From: JBBECE01 sp964574935
GTDB taxonomy: Bacteria; Pseudomonadota; Alphaproteobacteria; Rhizobiales; Devosiaceae
DNA: 64,000 nt
Reading direction: 5' to 3'
Assembly: GCA_964574935.1 (NCBI GenBank)
Contig: CAZNOZ010000009.1
Coordinates: 9,120-73,119 of the forward strand
Translations under genes and position numbers: made by a program
The notes under the pieces: model-generated
Databases searched by the model: none
Seen by the model: only the letters and a program-made list of their open reading frames with translations
What the model was told of the DNA's origin: nothing
Part shown: in pieces, positions 49,413-58,122 of the stretch
How positions within the stretch are numbered: the first letter of the stretch is position 1
How the letters are laid out: every line of letters starts with the position of its first letter

Positions 49413-52400
49413 GCATGCGCCCCTCCGAAACCACGGCCAGGAGTTTTCTGTCCGGCTTCGTGCACCACCGCAACGCCGCCAACCTGCTGATGGCGCTGTT
49501 CATCCTGCTCGGCGTGTGGGGGATGATGCAGCTCAACCGGCAGTTGATGCCGGACACCCAGATCCCCTCGGTCAATATCTCGCTGGGCTGGAGCGGGGCG
49601 AGCGCCGAGGACGTCGAGAAAAACCTTCTTCTGCCCATCGAACCGGCGGTGCGGTTCCTTGACGGCGTGACCGCGATGCACTCCTGGGCCTTCGAAGGAC
49701 GCGGGCGTATCCAGCTTGAGTTCGAGCCCGGCACGGATATCGACAAGGCCGAATCCGACGTTTCCGCGGCCGTCGCCGCCGTTCCCAACCTGCCGGAGGC
49801 GGCGGACGCGCCCCAGGTCTCGGCACCGAAATTCTTCGATCCTGTCGCCAATATCGGCATCGCCGGCCCGTTTCCGGAGGAGGTACTGCGCGCCTATGCG
49901 CGCGAGATCCGCGATGGCCTGCTGGCCGAAGGGCTCGACCAGGTGACCTTCACCGGCTACCGCGATCGCGAGATCCTGATCAGCGTCGACGACGGCAAAC
50001 TGCGCCAGCTCGACATTACCCTGTCCGATCTCGCCGCGGCGCTGACGCCCAATATCGCCGACCAGCCCTCCGGTGCGCTGCCGGGAGAGTTCGCCGCCCA
50101 GGTGCGTGCCCTCGCCCCTCAAGTCACCGCCCGCGATATTGCCGCCACCGAGCTCAGGGCATCTCCAACCGGCGAGAAGCTGACCTTCGGCGACGTCGCG
50201 ACTGTCGAGGACACCTATTCGGACAACCAGCGGCTCGGCTACATGCGCGGTGAGCCGGCGATCCGGTTGCAGGTCTCCCGGTCGCTCAACGCGGATACCG
50301 TCGAGTCTTACGAGAAGATCGTCTCGTACGTGAGTGAGGTGCGACCGACACTGCCGGCCGCCCTGAAGATCGTCGTCTTCAATGCCGCTGCCGAGCAGGT
50401 CAACAAGCGTCTGGGACTGCTGGTGACCAACGGCGCTACAGGCTTGGCAGTGGTGTTGCTGATCCTCTTCCTGTTTCTCGATCACCGCGTGGCGTTTTGG
50501 GTGGCGATGGGAATCCCGGTGTCCATCCTGGCGACGCTCGGCCTGATGTTCCTGAGCGGGCAGACGCTGAACATGATGTCGATGTTCGCGTTGATGATGA
50601 CCCTGGGTATCATTGTTGACGACGCCATTGTTGTCGGCGAGCACACCGCCACGCGCTACGCGCACGGCGACGCTCGCACCGACGCGGCGATCAACGGCGC
50701 CGGGCACATGGCCGCGCCGGTCATCGCCGCCTCGCTCACCACCATGGCCGCGTTCGGTCCGATCTTCTTGGTGCGCGGCGTGGTGGGCCAGCTCGCCGCC
50801 GCCATCCCGCTGGTCGTGCTCGCCGTGCTGACCGCCAGCCTGCTCGAGTGCTTTTTCATCCTGCCCGGCCACCTCGCGCATTCCCTGCCGCGCCAGCGCC
50901 GTCGGCCCAACCTCTTCCGGCGGAGCTTCGATGCCGGCTTCGCGGTGTTCAGGGAGCGCATATTCGGGGCGCTGTCGCGCCTTTCCTACCGATGGCGCTA
51001 TGCGACCGTGGCTCTCGCCGTCTCGCTCGCCGGCCTTTCGGGCGCGCTCATCGCTTCCGGGCAGCTTGGGTTCCAGTTCTTCCCCACCTCCGAGGGCGAG
51101 AGCTTCAACGTCTTCGCCTCTTTTCAGCCGGGCATCCCCCAGGACCAGATGGAGGCGATCATTGTCGACATCGAAAGTGCGGTCAGTTCCGTCGAGGCCG
51201 AACTCTCCCCCGACGGCACCCCGGTGATCCTGACCACCTACGCCAATCTCGACGTCGACAACGCCGGCGCCAATTTCAATGTCTATCTCACCCCGTCCGA
51301 GACGCGCGCCGTGCGCACCGGCGAGATCACCCAGGCCCTGCGCGAGGCGCTGCCGGCGGTTGCCGGCGTCCAGAGTATTTCGGTGCGCGAATTCCGCGGC
51401 GGGCCGCCGGGGCGCGCCATTGACGTGCAGTTCTCCGGCGCCGACACCGCGGTGCTCAAGCAGGCCTCGGAGGCGCTTCAGGATGTGCTTGAGGGGTTCG
51501 ACGGGGTCACCGCGGTCTCCGACACGCTCAACTATGGCAACCCTGAACTGGTCATGGCGCTCAATGCCCGCGGCACCGCGCTCGGTTTTACCCTCGTCGA
51601 TCTCGGTGCGCAGATCCGCGATGCCTTCGAGGGCCGCGTCGTGCGGCGCGTCGCCGCCCAGGACGAGGAGATCACGATTCGCCTCAAGCGCCAGACCGAC
51701 GCGACCGGGTCTTCGGCGTTGCGCGATTTGTGGGTGCGAGCCCCCGCAGGCGGTTTCGTTCCGCTCTCGAGCATCGTCGCGTTTTCCGAACACCAGGGGT
51801 TCGACCGCATCGTTCGTGAAGATGGCAAGGACACGGTCTCGGTGCGCGCCGACGTCGACGAGGCGGTCGGTAACGCCGATGAGATCCTTACCCGGCTGCG
51901 GCTCGACTATCTGCCCCAGATCGTCGATCGCTACGGCGTCGGCTACGATCTCGGCGGCCGCCAGGCCGAGCGCGCCGCCGCCTTTGCCGACCTGGAGTTC
52001 GGCTTCGTCGTGGCATTGGGCGTGATGTACATCATCGTCGCCTGGATCTTCGCGTCATATGCCGCCCCGCTGGCGGTCATGCTCATCATTCCGTTCGGGG
52101 CGGCCGGCGCCGTGTGGGGCCACTACCTGCTCGGCTACGATCTGACCATCATCTCGTTGATGGGGCTGCTGGGTCTGTCGGGGATCGTCGTCAACGATTC
52201 GATCGTTCTGATTTCGCGCCTGCAGGAACGGCTGCGGGACGGGGAAGGCCTGCGCAAGGCGGCGACAGGAGCCGCCCGCGACCGCCTGCGCGCCGTGCTC
52301 CTGACCTCGCTGACCACCATTGGGGGGCTCAGCCCGCTGCTCTTCGAGAAGTCGCTGGAGGCCCAGTTTCTGATCCCCATGGCCATCACGATCGTTTTCG

Positions 52401-52573
52401 GTCTGATGATGTCGACCGCGCTGGTGCTGTTCCTCGTTCCGGCCTTCATCGGCATTGGCGCCGATATCGGCGCCGTCGCGCGATGGGCGTTCATGACCCC
52501 CGGTGCCCCGAGCTTTCGCGAAATGATCGCGGGTGCCCACCACGAACGGCCGCGTCCGCAGCCGGCCGAGTAG
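49409..52573 (+). CDS. RND efflux transporter (inner-membrane pump, AcrB/HAE1-like)
   Basis: This 1054-residue inner-membrane pump has the RND layout: helix 1 (NLLMALFILLGVWGMMQL), a large periplasmic porter loop, helices 2-6, helix 7, a second loop, and helices 8-12. The proton-relay pair lies in LGIIVDDAIVVGEH (both Asp present), and the partner Lys region follows in the second half. DLTIISLMGLLGLSGIVVNDS is the repeat of this element. The GTG start overlaps the adaptor stop by 4 bases; ATG at 49415 is possible. Substrates are unknown. It resembles the simpler HAE1-like pumps rather than metal-type CzcA, as no Met-rich metal motifs are seen. Confidence 0.93.
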   Translation: MSMRPSETTARSFLSGFVHHRNAANLLMALFILLGVWGMMQLNRQLMPDTQIPSVNISLGWSGASAEDVEKNLLLPIEPAVRFLDGVTAMHSWAFEGRGRIQLEFEPGTDIDKAESDVSAAVAAVPNLPEAADAPQVSAPKFFDPVANIGIAGPFPEEVLRAYAREIRDGLLAEGLDQVTFTGYRDREILISVDDGKLRQLDITLSDLAAALTPNIADQPSGALPGEFAAQVRALAPQVTARDIAATELRASPTGEKLTFGDVATVEDTYSDNQRLGYMRGEPAIRLQVSRSLNADTVESYEKIVSYVSEVRPTLPAALKIVVFNAAAEQVNKRLGLLVTNGATGLAVVLLILFLFLDHRVAFWVAMGIPVSILATLGLMFLSGQTLNMMSMFALMMTLGIIVDDAIVVGEHTATRYAHGDARTDAAINGAGHMAAPVIAASLTTMAAFGPIFLVRGVVGQLAAAIPLVVLAVLTASLLECFFILPGHLAHSLPRQRRRPNLFRRSFDAGFAVFRERIFGALSRLSYRWRYATVALAVSLAGLSGALIASGQLGFQFFPTSEGESFNVFASFQPGIPQDQMEAIIVDIESAVSSVEAELSPDGTPVILTTYANLDVDNAGANFNVYLTPSETRAVRTGEITQALREALPAVAGVQSISVREFRGGPPGRAIDVQFSGADTAVLKQASEALQDVLEGFDGVTAVSDTLNYGNPELVMALNARGTALGFTLVDLGAQIRDAFEGRVVRRVAAQDEEITIRLKRQTDATGSSALRDLWVRAPAGGFVPLSSIVAFSEHQGFDRIVREDGKDTVSVRADVDEAVGNADEILTRLRLDYLPQIVDRYGVGYDLGGRQAERAAAFADLEFGFVVALGVMYIIVAWIFASYAAPLAVMLIIPFGAAGAVWGHYLLGYDLTIISLMGLLGLSGIVVNDSIVLISRLQERLRDGEGLRKAATGAARDRLRAVLLTSLTTIGGLSPLLFEKSLEAQFLIPMAITIVFGLMMSTALVLFLVPAFIGIGADIGAVARWAFMTPGAPSFREMIAGAHHERPRPQPAE

Positions 52574-52579
52574 GTCGGT

Positions 52580-54025
52580 TCAGCCGCGCCAGAAACGCGG
52601 CATGAACAACACCAGCACGGTGAACAGCTCCAGCCGGCCGAGGATCATCCCCGCCGCCAGCAACCATTTCGAGATGTCCGACAGCGGCTGGAAGGTCCCC
52701 GTGGGCCCGATAATCTCGCCCAGTCCCGGCCCGACATTTGAGATCGCGGTCGCCGCCCCGGAAAGCGCGGTCGTCGTGTCCAGTCCGGTGAGCGACAGCG
52801 CCAGGGCCAGCACGAAAAAGGCAAGCAAATAGATGAACACGAAGCTCATCACCGAGGCCGACACGGTCTCCGGCAGGGGCCGGCGGTTATACCGACGCAC
52901 AAACACGCCGGACGGGAACAGAATCTGCTGAATGTGGTGCCGCAGGTCGATGTAAAGGACCTGCAGCCGGAAAGTCTTGATCCCGCAGGACGTCGAGCCG
53001 GCGCAGCCGCCGAAGAACGTGATGATGAAGAATACCGTCACCGACAGCGGCCCCCAGGCCCCGTAGTCGATCGTCGCGTAACCGGTGCCGGTCATCACCG
53101 AGGTCACCGAAAACAGCGCGTGCCGCACCGCCTCTTCGCCGGTGTGAAAGCCCCCGCCCACCTGGACACCGACGATGATGGCCGAGGTCACCGCGATCAG
53201 GGACAGAAAAGTCTTCACCTGGCTGTCGCGCAGCAGTGACCAAACCTGGCCGCGGAGCAGCCGCAAATAGAGCAGGAAGGGCAGCGAACCGAGGATCATG
53301 AAGGCCACGGCGATGTAGTCGATCGCCGTCGAATGGTAGGACTCGATCGAGCCGTTGCGGGTAGAGTATCCGCCCGTCGCCAATGTGGTCATCGAATGCA
53401 CGATGGCGTCGAACAGGCTCATGCCGGCGCCCCAGTAGAAGGCCGCGCAGGCCGCCGTCAGCCCCACATAGATGGCGGTCATGCCCCCGGCGATCTGGGC
53501 CGCCCGCGGCAAGATCTTGTCGGGGGTCTCGAACGCTTCGGCGCGGAACATCTGCATGCCGCCCACCTGCAGCATCGGCAGCACGGCGATCGCCATGACG
53601 ACGATTCCCAGCCCGCCGAACCACTGCAGGAGCCCCCGCCACAGCAGCAGCCCCGGCGGCGCCGATTCGAGCTCGGTCATGATCGTGGCGCCCGTTGTCG
53701 TCAGCCCGGACACCGACTCGAACACCGCATCGGTGAAGCTCAGCCCGAGCCCCGACCAAAACAAGGGCAGCGAACCGAACGCCGACAGCACGATCCACAC
53801 CAGCGCCGTCAGCATGAAGGCCTGCCGCGTGCTGAGCTGCCGGGCGCCGCCCGACGAAGCCGCCCAGGCCCCGGCCCCCGCCAGCGCCGTGAACAGGCCC
53901 GAGGCCACGAACACGATCCAGTCGGGGTTGCCCACTGCCGCGTCCGCGATGGCGGGCAGGAACATCGCCACGCCGAGCGTCGCGGTCAGCGCGCCGATGA
54001 TCATCAAAACGGGGCGGAATTCCAT
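52580..54025 (-). CDS. trkH: Trk-type potassium transporter membrane subunit TrkH
   Basis: This 481-residue inner-membrane protein has the four pore-loop repeats of TrkH/KtrB, whose filter glycines are visible as TTTGATI, TLATGGYS, GTGYATI and ISNVGPG. It imports K+ with Trk-type gating by cytosolic TrkA, which is not in this window. The ATG at 54025 begins directly at the first helix (VLMIIGALTATLGVAMFLP); an in-frame extension to 54073 is less likely. It converges with the RND pump gene (6 bases apart) and diverges from the CDP-alcohol transferase. Confidence 0.94.
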   Translation of the reverse strand: MEFRPVLMIIGALTATLGVAMFLPAIADAAVGNPDWIVFVASGLFTALAGAGAWAASSGGARQLSTRQAFMLTALVWIVLSAFGSLPLFWSGLGLSFTDAVFESVSGLTTTGATIMTELESAPPGLLLWRGLLQWFGGLGIVVMAIAVLPMLQVGGMQMFRAEAFETPDKILPRAAQIAGGMTAIYVGLTAACAAFYWGAGMSLFDAIVHSMTTLATGGYSTRNGSIESYHSTAIDYIAVAFMILGSLPFLLYLRLLRGQVWSLLRDSQVKTFLSLIAVTSAIIVGVQVGGGFHTGEEAVRHALFSVTSVMTGTGYATIDYGAWGPLSVTVFFIITFFGGCAGSTSCGIKTFRLQVLYIDLRHHIQQILFPSGVFVRRYNRRPLPETVSASVMSFVFIYLLAFFVLALALSLTGLDTTTALSGAATAISNVGPGLGEIIGPTGTFQPLSDISKWLLAAGMILGRLELFTVLVLFMPRFWRG

Positions 54026-54184
54026 CAACGCGGCGGCAGTCCCCGGGGCGCAAGCCGCGCGACAATGAATCATTGCCGGGGAGGGGGCAAGGGCGCCCCG
54101 GCTCCCTGCGGCCGATTGCTCGCATTATGGGTCGCTCGTCGCGTGCGGCCCGCTGTGATAAAAGGCCGTCCGAGGGGGCGGGGC

Positions 54185-54814
54185 ATGCTCGACGGCGCCA
54201 TGCGCAAGATCATCGATCCGCCGCTCGGCGCGGTCGGGCGGGTGCTGGCGCGCTGGGGAATTTCCGCCAACGCCATGACCCTGGCCGGCTTGGTGGCCGG
54301 ATTGTTCGGGGCCCTGTCCATTGCCATCGGCAACCCGTCGGAAGCCATCTGGCTCATCCTGCTGTCGCGTGTGGGGGACGGGCTCGACGGCGCCATCGCG
54401 CGGGCAACGACCAAGACGGACTATGGCGGCTACCTCGATATCGCCGCCGACTTTCTCTTCTACGGCGCCATTCCGACCGCCTTCATCATCGCCGAGCCGG
54501 CGGCAAACGCCGTGCCGGGTGCGGTGCTGCTGCTCGCCTTCTATTTCAACTGCGCGACGTTTTTGGGCTATTCGGTCATGGCCGAAAGGCGGCGTCTGAC
54601 GACCTCCGCCCGAGGCGCGAAATCGCTCTACTTCACCGGCGGGCTGCTCGAGGGAACGGAGACCGTCGTCTTTTTCGTCGTGATCTGCATCTGGCCGGGC
54701 TGGTTCGGGCCGCTCGCGTGGCTGTTTGCCCTGGGCACCTTCATCACCGCGATCGCGCGGCTGTTTCTTGGCTGGCAGGTCTTCGGCGGCAGCGCCGGCT
54801 CAGATCGCCGATAG
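54185..54814 (+). CDS. CDP-alcohol phosphatidyltransferase family protein
   Basis: This 209-residue membrane enzyme has the catalytic CDP-alcohol motif spread over DGLDGAIARATTKTDYGGYL and DIAADF, with the four metal- and substrate-binding Asp of the family. About six helices follow or precede it. The acceptor alcohol is not clear: the sequence is close neither to PgsA nor PssA by eye, and such stand-alone members in Hyphomicrobiales are usually unassigned. A G-rich site (GAGGGGGCGGGG) precedes the ATG. The 3' end overlaps the convergent metZ gene by 15 bases. Confidence 0.88.
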   Translation: MLDGAMRKIIDPPLGAVGRVLARWGISANAMTLAGLVAGLFGALSIAIGNPSEAIWLILLSRVGDGLDGAIARATTKTDYGGYLDIAADFLFYGAIPTAFIIAEPAANAVPGAVLLLAFYFNCATFLGYSVMAERRRLTTSARGAKSLYFTGGLLEGTETVVFFVVICIWPGWFGPLAWLFALGTFITAIARLFLGWQVFGGSAGSDRR

Positions 54815-56008
54815 CGCGAAATCGAGATCGGCAATCAGGTCCTCGGTGGCCTCCAGCCCGACCGATAGGCGGAGCAGCGCCGGGGTGATCCCCAGCTCCA
54901 GCCGCTCCTCCTCGGGCAACCGCTGATGGGTGGTCGTCCAGGGATGCGTGACGATTGATTTGGCGTCCCCCAGATTGTTGGAGATCTTGATGATCGCCAG
55001 GGCGTCGGCGACCGCGAAGGCCTCCTTCTGCGCGCCGCTGACCTCGAAGGCGACCATCGTCGAGCCGCCCTCCATCTGCGCCTGCGCCAGGTCGTGCTGC
55101 GGATGCGAGGGGTGGTCCGGATAGTGGACGCGGCGGATTTTTCGGCTTTCGGAGAGGAAATTGGCGATCGCGCCGGCCGATCGCGTCATCTGCCTGACCC
55201 TGACGTCGAGGGTCTCCAGCCCCTTGAGCAGCACCCAGGCGTTGAACGGGCTCATCGACGGCCCGGTCTGCCGGATGAACGTGTGGATATCCCCCGAAAT
55301 CAGCTCTTCCGACCCAAGGATGACGCCGCCCAGCACCCGGCCCTGCCCGTCGATATGCTTGGTGGCCGAATAGACCACCAGGTCGGCGCCGAGCGCCAGC
55401 GGATGCTGCAACACGGGGGTCGCGAAGACGTTGTCGACGACCACAAGTGCGCCGTGCGCGTGCGCGATTTCCGCCACCGCCTTGATGTCCACCAATTGCA
55501 GGGTCGGGTTGGTCGGGCTTTCGAGGAACACCGCCTTGGTGTTCGGCCGCATGGCGACCGCGAAGTTGCCCGGATCGCGCCCGTCCACGAGGGTCGACTC
55601 CACGCCCCATCGGGGCAGAAAATCCTCCACCACGTATCGGCACGAACCGAACAGGGCCTTGGCGGAGACCACATGGTCGCCCGCCCGGACCAGGCTCATC
55701 AGGGCCGTGCTGACCGCCGCCATGCCCGTCGCGGTCGCCCGCGCCGCTTCAGCGCCTTCCAGAATGGCCATCCGCTGCTGAAACATCTCCACGGTCGGAT
55801 TGGAGAACCGTGAATAGATGTAGCCTTCCGCCTCCCCCTTGAAGCGCGCTTCCGCGTCAGCCGAGCTGGCGTAGACATACCCGGAGGTCAGGAAGAGCGC
55901 CTCGGACGTCTCCCCGTGCTGACTGCGCACCATGCCGCCATGGACCATCTGGGTCTGCGGCGCGCGGTTGGCGGTCTCGCTGAGCGGATTGCGGGGCTTT
56001 CTCGCCAC
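54800..56008 (-). CDS. metZ: O-succinylhomoserine sulfhydrylase
   Basis: MetZ makes homocysteine from O-succinylhomoserine (or the acetyl ester) and sulfide, using PLP, in cytosolic methionine synthesis. The 402-residue Cys/Met-metabolism enzyme has YSRFSNPTVEMFQQRMAILE, the Asp of the cofactor site in VVVDNVFATP, and the PLP Lys in VYSATKHIDGQGRVLGG. The start is GTG with GGAGAG 5 bases upstream. It sits behind a SAM-II riboswitch and terminator, which fits repression by S-adenosylmethionine. Cystathionine gamma-synthase is the alternative in this superfamily, but the SAM-II context and the sequence style favour MetZ. Confidence 0.94.
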   Translation of the reverse strand: MARKPRNPLSETANRAPQTQMVHGGMVRSQHGETSEALFLTSGYVYASSADAEARFKGEAEGYIYSRFSNPTVEMFQQRMAILEGAEAARATATGMAAVSTALMSLVRAGDHVVSAKALFGSCRYVVEDFLPRWGVESTLVDGRDPGNFAVAMRPNTKAVFLESPTNPTLQLVDIKAVAEIAHAHGALVVVDNVFATPVLQHPLALGADLVVYSATKHIDGQGRVLGGVILGSEELISGDIHTFIRQTGPSMSPFNAWVLLKGLETLDVRVRQMTRSAGAIANFLSESRKIRRVHYPDHPSHPQHDLAQAQMEGGSTMVAFEVSGAQKEAFAVADALAIIKISNNLGDAKSIVTHPWTTTHQRLPEEERLELGITPALLRLSVGLEATEDLIADLDFALSAI

Positions 56009-56022
56009 GGCTGCTCTCCAAC

Positions 56023-56048
56023 AAAAAAACCGGCCGCAACGGCCGGTT
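56023..56048 (-). terminator. Intrinsic terminator between SAM-II riboswitch and metZ
   Basis: On the minus strand AACCGGCC (56048-56041) pairs with GGCCGGTT (56035-56028) around a 5-base loop, followed by a U-run (56029-56023). It lies 9 bases after the riboswitch core and 15 bases before metZ, as expected for the expression platform that ends transcription when SAM is bound. Confidence 0.85.
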
Positions 56049-56056
56049 GAACGGTC

Positions 56057-56127
56057 ACTTTAGCAGTTTGTTTCGGGGCCAGCGGCCCCAGGTGGCTGCA
56101 ATCCGACCGGCCAAATCACCACCCGAG
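56057..56127 (-). promoter_or_regulatory. SAM-II riboswitch (metA/metZ motif)
   Basis: On the minus strand the conserved SAM-II blocks appear in order: GGTGGTGATTTGGCCGG, then TTGCAGCCACC, then AAACAAACTGCTAAAG. GGTGG pairs with CCACC to form P1, and the A-rich and GCTAAAG segments make the pseudoknot that encloses S-adenosylmethionine. SAM-II riboswitches are found mainly in Alphaproteobacteria, before metA, metX and metZ. The position before metZ, with a promoter upstream and terminator downstream, completes the unit. Confidence 0.93.
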
Positions 56128-56130
56128 TGT

Positions 56131-56160
56131 GTTCTAGGTCCAATTGCGCCTTGGCGTCAA
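56131..56160 (-). promoter_or_regulatory. Promoter of the metZ riboswitch transcript
   Basis: TTGACG (56160-56155) and TAGAAC (56136-56131) on the minus strand are separated by 18 bases. The predicted start falls about 7 bases later, right at the riboswitch 5' end. Confidence 0.6.
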
Positions 56161-56210
56161 TTACCTGGGTTGGTATCGGAGGGCCCTTGAGCGGGGGAGA
56201 TCAGGCGGCG

Positions 56211-57323
56211 ATGACCGACGAAGACCGGTCCGGCATTTTCTCGGCCCGGATGATCGCCGAACTGGCTGAGGCCGGCGGCATCCGATCCGAGTTGCCGCTC
56301 GCGGACGCGCAGATTCAGCCCGCGAGCCTCGATCTGAGGCTCGGAACGACCGCCTGGCGAGTCCGCGCCTCGTTCTTGCCCGGCCCCGAGATGACGGTCA
56401 CCGATCGCGTCGCCACACTGAAACTGCACGAAATCGATCTCACCGCCGGCGCCGTACTCGAGCGCGGATGCGTCTATATCGTGCCGTTGATGGAGTCCCT
56501 GGCGCTGCCCGAAGGGGTGGCGGCGGCCACCAATCCCAAAAGCTCCACCGGCCGGCTCGACATCTTCACGCGCGTCATCGCCGACCGAGCGCGCGCCTTC
56601 GACTCCGTTTCGGAGGCCTATGAGGGCCCGCTGTTTGCGGAAATCAGCCCCCGGACCTTTCCGGTTCTGGTTCGCGCCGGGTCGCGGCTCAGCCAGATTC
56701 GCTTTCGGCGTGGACGGACCAATCTGACCGCTGATGAGCATCGCGCGCTGCACGCCGAGCAAACCCTGGTCTACGACGATCACGCCGTGGTCGGCGAGGG
56801 AGTGTCGCTGTCGATCGATCTGAAGGGCCAGCACGCCGGCGGCGTCATCGGCTTCCGCTCCAAGCGCTATACCGCGGTCGTCGACGTTGATCGCACCGCA
56901 GTGCTTGACGTCCTCGACTTCTGGGATCCGCTGGTCGACCGCGGCGCCGGTACGCTCATCCTGGATCCCGACGAGTTCTACATTCTGGTGTCGCGGGAGT
57001 CCGTGCACGTGCCCCCCGAATACGCCGCCGAAATGGTGCCCTACGATCCCCTGGTGGGAGAATTTCGCGTGCATTACGCGGGCTTTTTCGACCCCGGTTT
57101 CGGTCATGAGGCCGCCGGCGGCCGCGGTTCGCGCGCCGTGCTCGAGGTCCGCAGCCACGAAGTGCCGTTCCTGGTCGAGCACGGCCAGACCATCGGCCGG
57201 CTGGTCTATGGGAGAATGGCCGAGTCGCCGGATCAGCTCTACGGCGCCGGCATCGGATCGAACTACCAGGCCCAGACCCTGAAATTGTCCAAGCACTTCC
57301 GGCCCTGGCCGGCCGACGGCTGA
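56211..57323 (+). CDS. dcd: Deoxycytidine triphosphate deaminase, long form
   Basis: Dcd deaminates dCTP to dUTP, the main route to dTMP precursors in many bacteria. Ordinary Dcd is about 190 residues; this 370-residue version appears to hold two tandem dUTPase-like beta folds, the form annotated as 2'-deoxycytidine 5'-triphosphate deaminase in Hyphomicrobiales. The first half has IQPASLDLRLG and LALPEGVAAATNPKSSTGRL (the Ser-Ser/Arg nucleotide element), the second GTLILDPDEFYILVSRESVH and EVRSHEVPFLVEHGQTIGRL. ATG at 56211 is chosen; GGGGGAGA lies about 10 bases upstream. It diverges from metZ with an overlapping upstream region. Confidence 0.85.
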   Translation: MTDEDRSGIFSARMIAELAEAGGIRSELPLADAQIQPASLDLRLGTTAWRVRASFLPGPEMTVTDRVATLKLHEIDLTAGAVLERGCVYIVPLMESLALPEGVAAATNPKSSTGRLDIFTRVIADRARAFDSVSEAYEGPLFAEISPRTFPVLVRAGSRLSQIRFRRGRTNLTADEHRALHAEQTLVYDDHAVVGEGVSLSIDLKGQHAGGVIGFRSKRYTAVVDVDRTAVLDVLDFWDPLVDRGAGTLILDPDEFYILVSRESVHVPPEYAAEMVPYDPLVGEFRVHYAGFFDPGFGHEAAGGRGSRAVLEVRSHEVPFLVEHGQTIGRLVYGRMAESPDQLYGAGIGSNYQAQTLKLSKHFRPWPADG

Positions 57324-57327
57324 GCCC

Positions 57328-57861
57328 TCAGGAGCCGACGGAGGCGACGAATTCGTCGACCGCCGCGTCCAGCGCCTCCCAGTCGGTGAAATCGTAGTCG
57401 TTCGTCTTTTCGCCCAGCTCCCGGTGGGCCATCACCACATGCTCGACGATCTGCTGCATGAAGTAGTCGTATTTTGAAAAGCGCAGCGCGCCGGCGACGA
57501 GCAACGAACGCCCCGGCGTCCAACCCGTCTGGTCGAGAAAGTCGCTCAAATAGCCCTCGGCGTCCTTCCGCCCGAGTTTGAATGCCGCTGACAGGCTCAC
57601 CGAGATCAACAGCGTCGGAATCGCGGCCAGTTGCTCGCGGTGCGCGGCCACGAACAGCCTCAGTGAGTCCTGATGGCGCTGTTGATGCACCGAGCCGGCG
57701 ACGACCGCACCGTCAAAATCGGTTGGCTGGACGCCCGCCAGCGGCCTGGCGCTGTCCTTGACCGACGTGCTGTGGCCTGCAGCCGTCAGCCGTTCTGCGA
57801 CGTGCTCGCAGATCTTCCGCGTGTGCCCCTCGCTGGTGCCGTAAACGATCAAAATGTTCAT
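57328..57861 (-). CDS. Flavodoxin-domain protein (HemG-like)
   Basis: This 177-residue cytosolic protein has a flavodoxin fold. The FMN phosphate loop is MNILIVYGTSEGHTRKICEH, followed by FDGAVVAGSVH in the second FMN-binding loop and a C-terminal helix. The length and the DYFMQQIVEHV region resemble menaquinone-dependent protoporphyrinogen oxidase HemG, but other flavodoxin-like stress proteins share them. ATG at 57861 begins exactly at the first strand; in-frame ATGs at 57876 and 57966 would add non-conserved residues. It converges with dcd, 4 bases apart. Confidence 0.82.
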   Translation of the reverse strand: MNILIVYGTSEGHTRKICEHVAERLTAAGHSTSVKDSARPLAGVQPTDFDGAVVAGSVHQQRHQDSLRLFVAAHREQLAAIPTLLISVSLSAAFKLGRKDAEGYLSDFLDQTGWTPGRSLLVAGALRFSKYDYFMQQIVEHVVMAHRELGEKTNDYDFTDWEALDAAVDEFVASVGS

Positions 57862-58028
57862 TTCGCAATCCACCATCTCGTGGGAAACCGCGCTGGCACT
57901 AGGGTGCGATACCGGTTTCTGCGCGATTATGCATGCCTCAACCACCTGACCCTTGAGGAAAATCAACCGCCCATGTGCCGCTGGCGCCCGGCCGTATCGC
58001 GCCGGCTCTTGATTAGATTTGCCGTATG

Positions 58029-58045
58029 GCCCACAAAATGTGGGC
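58029..58045 (+). other. Perfect hairpin abutting the 5' end of tRNA-Gly
   Basis: GCCCACA (58029-58035) pairs with TGTGGGC (58039-58045) around AAA, ending 3 bases before the tRNA. It could be a processing signal in the tRNA leader or a remnant terminator; no T-run follows. Confidence 0.4.
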
Positions 58046-58048
58046 TCG

Positions 58049-58122
58049 GCGGGCGTAGCTCAATGGCAGAGCAGAAGCTTCCCAAGCTTACGACGAGGGT
58101 TCGATTCCCTTCGCCCGCTCCA
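58049..58122 (+). tRNA. tRNA-Gly (anticodon CCC)
   Basis: The acceptor arms GCGGGCG and CGCCCGC pair over 7 bp, and CCA is encoded at 58120-58122. The D arm is GCTC-AATGGCA-GAGC. The anticodon arm is GAAGC-TTCCCAA-GCTTA with anticodon CCC, which reads GGG; its outermost pair is a G-A mismatch. The T arm is GAGGG-TTCGATT-CCCTT. The 3' half is overlapped on the other strand by the end of the GT2 reading frame. Confidence 0.95.

Noticed and set aside
49148..51793. Minus-strand open frame of 881 codons opposite the RND pump
   Set aside because: The RND transporter on the plus strand has full family motifs; the antisense frame is low-complexity and motif-free.
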